Part shown: piece by piece, positions 57,531-64,000 of the stretch | Numbering within the stretch: the stretch's first letter is position 1 | How the letters are laid out: the number at the start of each line of letters is the position of its first letter | Assembly (NCBI RefSeq): GCF_014839805.1 | Contig: NC_051116.1 | Span: 5,003,556 to 5,067,555 of the forward strand | Source of the DNA: Manduca sexta | Taxonomy: Eukaryota; Arthropoda; Insecta; Lepidoptera; Sphingidae | Direction: 5' to 3' | DNA: 64,000 nt | Notes under the pieces: generated by a model | The model's database searches: none | What the model was told of the DNA's origin: nothing | The model's input: only the letters and a program-made list of their open reading frames with translations | Made by a program: the position numbers and the translations under genes

Positions 57531-57820
57531 TCTATCTATCTGGATATATAAAATGAATCCCTATTTCTCTTGGTCACGCCATCACGCGTGAAGGACTGGA
57601 CCGATTTCACAATTTTTTCTTGTGTTTGTTATTGTCAAGAGAAGGTTCTTATGAAAGAAAATATTTAAAAAATTCCGCGGAAAATTAGATAATTTAAGAA
57701 AACTTAACGACAATATTAATCTTACATAACTGTCAATTGTTTGAAATAACTGTCAGCGATCGACAGAATACGCGCGTGCATACATAGTTAAGACAGGACA
57801 ACGTCTGTCGGGTCAGCTAG
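57531..57820 (+). mobile_element. Short Helitron, 290 bp
   Basis: A|TCTATCTATCTGGATATA...GTCTGTCGGGTCAGCTAG|T. Contains GCCATCACGCGTGAAGGAC. Exact start is uncertain by 4 bases because of (TCTA) repeats. Same family as 62097 and 63350. Confidence 0.75.
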
Positions 57821-58775
57821 TCTCTATATAATAATGCGATATTTAAATATTGAAATATTCTCCATCAAAGTCCCCCATCAACTCCAGGTAAAGCAAATCA
57901 ACTGCCACAACACAAAAAACACGCAACCCAATGGATGTGCCCGCATTAATTAATTCATTTGTTTTCATAATTCAATATTAATTAATTTGGCTCTCGGACG
58001 CGTCCCGAAATTCGCCGTGCATTTCCGTATTAAAACCAATGAAAGAGATTATGCTGTTAAAATTGAGTGACGGGATTTTGTTACAGGTTTTAATGATAAT
58101 TTGGAAATTGTAGTAGTAGTGGTAGTATGTGGACTTTTGTTTGCGGTATAAATGGACGGAGGTTGGTATTGATGGAATTCTTCTATTATTTTCTAGAAAA
58201 TTTGTGAATACAGCTCTTCTGGGACTATGTATGTCTACGAATGAAATAGGTTGAACTGGAATGGTATTTGTAGGAAGCCGAAATCAATTTTTTTTTGTTT
58301 CATTTATTTATTGATTATAAGTTCTCCAAAAAAGATTACACATAAATAAATTAGCGCTTAACATAAATATCAAATATGGTATGAAACAATGTGCATCTTA
58401 CATCTAAGGAGACAGCACGTATTAAATATTTAAGAAAAAGAAAGAAAGATAATAAATAAGAACAGAATTTATTCTCTAAGTTCGACTCAAATCAACACTT
58501 AAATGTATTTTTAACACGATTTGCTTGGAGTTCAATCCTGCAAGACGTCGGATAAATGGGTGCCAGTAAAAACCAAGATATGTCGATCAAAGCCTAAGTA
58601 TTTATGAAGCCAAAGATATATCGAAACAAAAAGCTTACCAAAGAATACGTCGTGAATCCCCAATACACAACATATAAACTAAAGACATTAAATATTACAT
58701 TTGTTTATTATTACTCTTCTTATTTGTTTTTCACTTTCTTTTATTATACACCTACCTCCGTCCTCTCTACACCAC
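57821..58775. promoter_or_regulatory. Mostly unannotated; possible homeodomain-site cluster
   Basis: ATTAATTAATTCATTTG and ATATTAATTAATTTGG at 57940-57995 sit next to a GC-richer strip (CTCGGACGCGTCCCGAAATT). Non-repeat character suggests possible regulatory DNA; weak evidence. Confidence 0.2.
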
Positions 58776-58860
58776 CCCAAGGTTGACTGCGAGAGAATGC
58801 CCATGGCATTAAGTCCGCCTGTATACCATTTGTGCAAAGTGTTAATAAATAAATAAATAT
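58776..58860 (+). repeat. Non-LTR retrotransposon 3' end, second copy
   Basis: AAGGTTGACTGCGAGAGAATG, TTAAGTCCGCCTGTATACC, TAATAAATAAATAAATAT. Confidence 0.6.
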
Positions 58861-59133
58861 GAACATTAATACATTACCACCTCTAAAAACCCAACATCCC
58901 AATTGACCCTCAATTAACAAAAGACAAACTATTGTAACAATTAATTAATTAGAGGCTAAACTCAGTTACCGAAGCAATATAGGTTTTGGTGATACCCAAA
59001 ATTTCACGTTTTAATTGTGACCCGTTAGTTACGCTAGGCTGGCTTGGGACATGGGTATTTGGTACCAATTTATCGTTTACAAATTATTGGTTTAGGGTTA
59101 ATTGTATTTTAGTGGTATTAAGAATTTATTTTG

Positions 59134-59636
59134 GAGTGGCAATAGCCTAGTTGGGAGCGGAACGGACTGCCGAGACGTATGTCCGCTGTTTTAAGATCCA
59201 AGAGCACCTCAAACTTTTTTAAAGTTATGTGTAAATTTGGTGAATTATCGTTTGCTTTAACGGTGAAGGAAAACATCGTGAGAGAACCTGCATCCTTGAG
59301 AAATTCGCCAAAAATTTTGAGGGTAAGTGAAGTCTTCCAATCCGTATTAGGCCACCGTGGTGGGATAAGACCTAATTTTTCTCTCTTTTATTTCTTTGAA
59401 CATCGAGACAAGCTTGCTGTTCGCCTGGTGATAAGCGATACGACTGTCCATATATAATAGAAATACCATCCAACACATTAAATTACAAAGTATTGCTTGG
59501 TATTCCTCTGCGCTCACCATCCTGAGACATGAGCTGTTAAGTCTTATTAACATTTAATGTCAATCCCTCTCAGTGGTAGAAGAACCCAGCAGTGGGACAG
59601 TATATAATACAGGGCTGGTATCATTATTAGAACCTA
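59134..59636 (+). repeat. SINE-B split by repeat C
   Basis: 5' part 59134-59376 ends GATAAGACCTAAT; 3' part resumes TCCCTCTCAGTGG at 59564. Removing the insert restores GCCTAATCCCTCTCAG. Confidence 0.85.
59377..59561 (-). repeat. Repeat C inserted in SINE-B
   Basis: AGCTTGCTGTTCGCCTGG to CATGAGCTGTTAAGTC; 185 bp, 5'-truncated. Confidence 0.8.
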
Positions 59637-59869
59637 ACAAATCAAACGAAAAAAGTGACCGCATACCTTTTTGACATTTCAAATTGACAATTGACCTAGT
59701 TAACCAGTCCGAACAAAAAATACAACATGTTCTTAGCTCGTAATGACTGCTATTGCCAAAAATCCCAATGTGAAAATTTTGAGAATTCTGCTTGTATATG
59801 GTTTGACAAATCTATATTTTTTTGATACCATTGTATGCCACAGAGTGCTTTGTGCTACTAACTACTTAA

Positions 59870-60080
59870 TGGCAATGGGGACCTTAAACGACGCGAGGCC
59901 CTGGCGAAAGCGAGGCTCCGGGCGTAGCAAAAAAAGATCCCCGGTTTTAACAGTTTCGTCAGTTAGGTTGTAAAAAAGGTCCTCTAAAACACCACGAGAG
60001 GCCCCTGCAAGCGTGAGGTCTTGGGCGGTTACCCGGTTCGCCTCTCCCCAACACCAGCTCTATTTAATGGTCCCGATTCG
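59870..60080 (+). repeat. GC-rich unclassified repeat-like block
   Basis: ACGCGAGGCCCTGGCGAAAG CGAGGCTCCGGGCG is echoed by CACGAGAGGCCCCTGCAAGC GTGAGGTCTTGGGCGG about 100 nt later. Looks like a decayed retroelement; no domain recognised. Confidence 0.35.
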
Positions 60081-60625
60081 CTTCCCAGGCTGTATTTACT
60101 GGTGTTGCTACTGAATACAGTTTATAACCCACCTTAACTATTAAAATCAGGCGACCGAGTAACTCGTCATTTAGTTTCAAAATGTCATAATGTTTTCAGA
60201 CTTTATATACTATTTTCAAAAACTATTGACACATGCCATAAAATCAGTACAATTTTGAAAAAAATACATGTAATTCTAATACGGCTTTCTTCGTAGTTTC
60301 TAGAACAATCGGTAGAAATTTCCAAACCCAATCAAGCTACGCGAGTCAACCTTGCTACGTCACAAAGAGCTATACCTTTAATGGTCACTTAACTTGTTAT
60401 ATACAACCTTATTCATGAGGAGGAAGGTCCAAATCACAATGGCTGGGAGATGAAAGCAAACGCATTTCTCAGTTGAAGACACTTAACAAGTTGGTTTGGA
60501 GTTGTACTCGGCTTTATAGCATTAGGATATGGAAGGAGCCTTGAAGGGGACGAATTTGGGATATTTCCAACGGGGGCTTTTACATGCTAATACAAACTTG
60601 CTTTTTAAATAAGTTAGAATGATTA
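60081..60625. other. No recognisable feature
   Basis: No match seen. Confidence 0.35.
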
Positions 60626-60631
60626 CTCCCC

Positions 60632-60725
60632 TGCATTTCCAAGTGGAGTGGCGTCTAGATAGAGTGTCTATAGAGAAATGGTTAAAAATCGCCAGTTGAC
60701 ACAATTATGTCGGTCTGTTAAAAAT
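60632..60725 (+). repeat. Repeat D fragment
   Basis: AAGTGGAGTGGCGTCTAGAT, TTGACACAATTATGTCGG. Confidence 0.6.
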
Positions 60726-61242
60726 ATACCAATTATCAAAGGCAAAGGTAGTGCAGCTAATGGCTATCCAAATTTCATTTATCATATAATTCCAAAATAG
60801 TACAATTTCTATTAACTTTTGGGGCAAAAATACAAACTTTAAGCTATGTCTTCAATTAATAAGGACAATTAACAAGATACGTACAATATATAACTTGCGC
60901 AAAATGGCGATAATTTAATATCGATGATTATTTTGGCATTATAAATGTTAGTGAATTATCAATCAATATACATGAATCCATTACAAATATAATATAACTA
61001 TCCGCCAATCATTTATTACAATATATAAAAAACACCTATACCTATTACCCCAATATCCAATTGGGGGGTCAAGCACCTTTTCCCTCCCGCTAAATGCGTC
61101 CCTGTACCTCCAAACGGCTCAGTAGTTGGGCGAAGCGTAAAACTTAAACTTTACTATGTAGTTTTAATAATAAATGCTCACTGACCCGAGCAGTGTGGGT
61201 TCCTGCGAATGTGGATTCTTAAACAGGTAAGATACGAGTGTG
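60726..61242. other. No recognisable feature
   Basis: AT-rich, no exon seen. Confidence 0.4.
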
Positions 61243-61253
61243 TGAGGTGAAAT

Positions 61254-61577
61254 AATAATAATAATATCAGCCCTGTATTATATACTTGCCCACTGCTGAG
61301 CACGGGCCTCCTCTACTACTGAGAGGGATTAGGCCTTAGTCCACTACGCTGGCCTAGTGCGGATTGATAGACTTCACACGCCTTCGAAATGCCTATAGAG
61401 AACTTTTCAGATGTGTAGGTTTCCTCACGATGTTTTCCTTTATCGTTAAAGCGAACGACAAATTCACAAAGGATACACACTTGATTTTAGAAAAGTCAGA
61501 GGTGTGTGCCCTTGGGATTTGAACCTGCGGACATGCGTCTTGGCAGTCCGTTCCACACCCGACTAGGCTATCGCCGC
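61254..61577 (-). repeat. SINE-B with 11-bp TSD
   Basis: TGAGGTGAAAT at 61243-61253 and 61578-61588. Full length with intact head (reversed GGCGATAGCCTAGTCGGG); best evidence that family B is a true SINE. Confidence 0.92.
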
Positions 61578-61611
61578 TGAGGTGAAATATTAAAACATAA
61601 ATGAAACATTG

Positions 61612-61825
61612 CTGGTCGTATGATTTATATCTGCTCGGATAGCGACTACCGTACAAGATATTAAAGCCCGCCTTAGTAGGCCACGTAAGTGTCGCGTTCC
61701 GGGATCAGCCTGTGTATCCAACAGGCCGGCATAATTGTGTCGACTGTCGAGAGGTAATCATTTCTCGTCAGTCGGCATTCTATCGGACCCCACTCCACTT
61801 ACCATCAGGTGCAGTCAGTTTGATG
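61612..61825 (-). repeat. Repeat D, near full length
   Basis: TATCTGCTCGGATAGCGAC to CCATCAGGTGCAGTC, core GTCGACTGTCGAGAGG. Confidence 0.8.
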
Positions 61826-61954
61826 TGAGCGTAGAATTTCTTTTTAGCAATTAACCAAGAGCTCCAGTATCCCGGTATAGTAAGCCCGTAAACACTTCCC
61901 ACAACTTCAAATTGCAAAGTAACTTGTGTGAGAACTTGTGTATTGGGTTAATTG

Positions 61955-62027
61955 TGACTGTCGAGGAATAATCATCTCTCGTCAGTCGTAATTCTATTGG
62001 ACCCCACTCCACTTACCACCAAGTGCT
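61955..62027 (-). repeat. Repeat D end fragment
   Basis: GACTGTCGAGGAATAATCATC, GGACCCCACTCCACTTACC; immediately followed by repeat C. Confidence 0.7.
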
Positions 62028-62440
62028 AACTACTGGACATAATAAGACTTAACATCGCATGTCTCAGGATGGCGAGCGCAGTATAATACCAAACAATCTA
62101 TTTAATCTAAAAAATGAATCCCTATTCCCCTTGATCACGCCATCACGCGTGAACGGCTGGACCGATATCACATTTTTTTTTTGTTGTTTGTTATTGTCAA
62201 GAGAAGGATCTTATGAAAGAAAAAATTAAGGACGTTGAGCGGAACGTTAGAAAATTTAAGAAAAGTTAATTTCAGTGATTGACAGAATACGCGCTGGCAA
62301 TTCATGGTTGACAGGACATTGTTTATCGGGTCCGCTAGTATTTTATAATTCAAGGTGTTGGATGGTGTTATTACTGCTTATGGGCGAACGTATCGCTTGC
62401 CATTAGGCAAGCTCGTCCCATCATTCAAAGTAAATAAAAA
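62028..62440 (+). repeat. Repeat C split by a Helitron
   Basis: Left part ends AATACCAAACAA at 62096; right part resumes TATTTTATAATTCAAGG at 62339, restoring the family sequence exactly. Confidence 0.88.
62097..62338 (+). mobile_element. Helitron, 242 bp, inside repeat C
   Basis: A|TCTATTTAATCTAAAAAATG...ATCGGGTCCGCTAG|T with no target duplication: the empty-site comparison is visible in the window itself. Confidence 0.88.
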
Positions 62441-62732
62441 GTCCTGTAGGGTCTTTTTGCGGTGGCCGAATGAAAAATAATATCCACACATAGCCTCTTC
62501 ACTCTAGTATATTGATGCGAGCAACGTCGGTGACTTTGCTAAAGAAACTTCATTATGAATTCAGTTCAGAGAAATTCGGTGCATTGCTCTTAGAGCGCCG
62601 AGCGACTTGGAATAGTTCGTGCTGCACAAAACTATTCATAAAAATTTTATTACTTATGTCAACTTTTACGTATAACGAAAAAGTAAGGTTAGGGGGCTTA
62701 TTCCGTCTTTAGGGGCTAATCCGTCTTTTTGC
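62441..62732. other. No recognisable feature
   Basis: Short non-repeat interval; the frame at 62512-62712 has no domain. Confidence 0.35.
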
Positions 62733-63062
62733 ATTGACGTACATTCTATAGACTCAAACGACCATATAAAGTATTTGTTCAAAATCTGAACTAAAATGGC
62801 AACCAAAACGTTACTGTGATAACCTATTTATTCACTTCAACCACAAAATTAATAATTGTACTTATTTGACTAGTATTTTTTATTCAAGCCCAGATTTACG
62901 CTTAGACTCGAGTTCTTATTTCATGAGCGCCACTCCGTATACAACCTCAAGCTGTCAATATTGTCAGTTTGAATGGATTGCAGTTCAAGTCATTAAACAC
63001 AGTGAATGTTCGGAACGCGGAATCTAGCACGTATCGTTCGTTTCTATAGAATATATGTCAAT
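62733..63062 (-). repeat. Repeat F, full length with both termini
   Basis: ATTGACGTACATTCTATAG at the left and complement of ATTGACATATATTCTATAG at the right: about 28-bp TIRs, 23 of 28 matching. Defines the family as a MITE-like element of ~330 bp. Confidence 0.8.
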
Positions 63063-63349
63063 TATAACAGGTATTTAAATAAATTAGCCAACTGAAACAT
63101 AATAAAATTATAAACAATAGCCATACATTTTGATAATATTTAACTAAGGTTCTTTCAACATTCCGCGCGATCCAGTGGGACTAATGTAATTACGTACAAC
63201 GAACTAGCCTACGATAGTGATGTGACTGCTGCTAGTTATGTTATCGATATTATTAATCTAAATATTAACCTAGCAAGCATCGGCAAAATATTTGGTAAAA
63301 CAATTTTAAACATTCCAAATACCTAAATAGATTGGTACTTATTGTTTAA

Positions 63350-63460
63350 CTAGTCGACCCGACAGACGATGTCCTGTCAACAACAAAAAAATAGTGAAAT
63401 CGGTCCAGCCGTTCACGTTATATATATATATATATATATATAACGTGATATATATATAGA
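63350..63460 (-). mobile_element. Minimal Helitron derivative, 111 bp
   Basis: Minus strand A|TCTATATATATATCACG...GACATCGTCTGTCGGGTCG-ACTAG|T; interior mostly lost, replaced by (TA)n flanked by an inverted TCACGTTA/TAACGTGA (perfect palindrome 63413-63448). Confidence 0.65.
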
Positions 63461-63478
63461 TACAGAGATAAGGTCAGT

Positions 63479-63860
63479 CGGGGGAAGTGCGCCATAAAAT
63501 TTTCATAGCTGGATTCAATGCAAAATAATTTCTTTTTGTGCTGACTTAACAATGTAATTTTATTAATTTAAGAATATTTGGTATTTTGTGATAACAACCT
63601 ATAGCCATTTAAGGAAATCGGACAATAAATTAATAATATTTTGCTCAAAGTAAAAAAAAATGGTAGTAGGCGCACTTGCCTCCGGAAATGGGGTAAGTGC
63701 GCCTGTGTCATAAAAACGCCAATATGAAACATTATAAAGAAAACACTCACTTTAGTCCATAGAGAAATAAGTTTTACTCGCATTGCTCTTGGATAATTTT
63801 TAATCACTCAATATTATAACAAACTATGGCTGTCAAATCAAATTCGGGGTAAGTGCGCCA
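63479..63860. repeat. Block with repeated GGGTAAGTGCGCC motif
   Basis: GGGGAAGTGCGCCATA at 63482, hairpin GGCGCACTTGCC/GGGGTAAGTGCGCC at 63669-63703, and CGGGGTAAGTGCGCCATA at 63844. Probably the remains of a transposable element whose ends carry this motif; class unknown. Confidence 0.5.
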
Positions 63861-64000
63861 TATATATGTAAATCAGGGCTTGAAAACATTTTAGATTTTT
63901 TTTTATATATAATTTTTTGCTAGGTTAGAGTTTTGTGTGCGGATATGTTGGAATAAAAAAATGGTAACCCTAATATAAAATCCATTTTATTTCTAAAAAC

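Noticed and set aside
63413..63448. Perfect AT palindrome as a possible replication or regulatory site
   Set aside because: It lies within a minimal Helitron and is best explained as (TA)n expansion.

Overview
This window is nuclear DNA from an insect, almost certainly a moth or butterfly (Lepidoptera). It is AT-rich, has no bacterial-style gene packing, and is built mostly from short interspersed repeats of lepidopteran type: tRNA-headed SINEs, Helitrons with TC...CTAG ends inserted between A and T, RTE-type LINE 3' ends with ATG/TGA-rich tails, and several foldback (MITE-like) families.

Only one protein-coding feature is convincing: a minus-strand exon at 6303-6686. It encodes a signal peptide and the first mature residues (QRFAIEPQDQ) of an immunoglobulin-superfamily adhesion protein of the Kirre/Roughest (NEPH/KIRREL) family, and ends in a perfect CAG|GTGAGT donor. 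The next exon, which should open with the rest of Ig domain 1, is not visible at 1-6300. A GC-rich, CpG-rich patch at about 44.74-44.83 kb, followed on the minus strand by a clean GT donor at 44505, could be a distal promoter and 5' noncoding exon of the same gene. If so, about 38 kb of the window is one intron. That link is inference.

Layout. 1-6.2 kb: intron downstream of the exon, with repeats B, C, D, G and a SINE-A with a 12-bp target-site duplication (TSD). 6.3-6.7 kb: the Kirre-type exon. 6.79-7.03 kb: a foldback element about 100 bp from the exon's acceptor. 8-34 kb: dense SINEs, a Helitron with a triplicated 123-bp segment (10.5-11.3 kb), a 500-bp Helitron (27.8-28.3 kb), foldback families E, F, G, H and local duplications. 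34-44 kb: more SINEs, an AT-rich tandem array (37.3-37.7 kb) and long unannotated single-copy-looking DNA. 44.5-44.8 kb: candidate promoter/5' exon. 45-64 kb: the same repeat families, a decayed RTE LINE open reading frame (53.1 kb), three short Helitrons and a new-looking 241-bp element with terminal inverted repeats (TIRs) at 51.8 kb.

Repeat family letters are my own labels. A: tRNA-derived SINE with a GGTTCGAATCC box. B: second SINE ending in ATACAGGGCTGATATTATT. C: element ending AGGCGAACGG...CAATAAAAA. D: element with a GTCGACTG palindromic core. E: foldback around GACGTTTCGAAGACTGC. F: ~330-bp family with ATTGACGTATATTCTATAG termini. G: CCCCCTTATTCATAGACG foldback. H: ACAGGGTCATTTTGACAT foldback. 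I, J, K: smaller dispersed families. L: SINE sharing the A-type tRNA head. Most translated ORFs here are read-throughs of these repeats, not genes.
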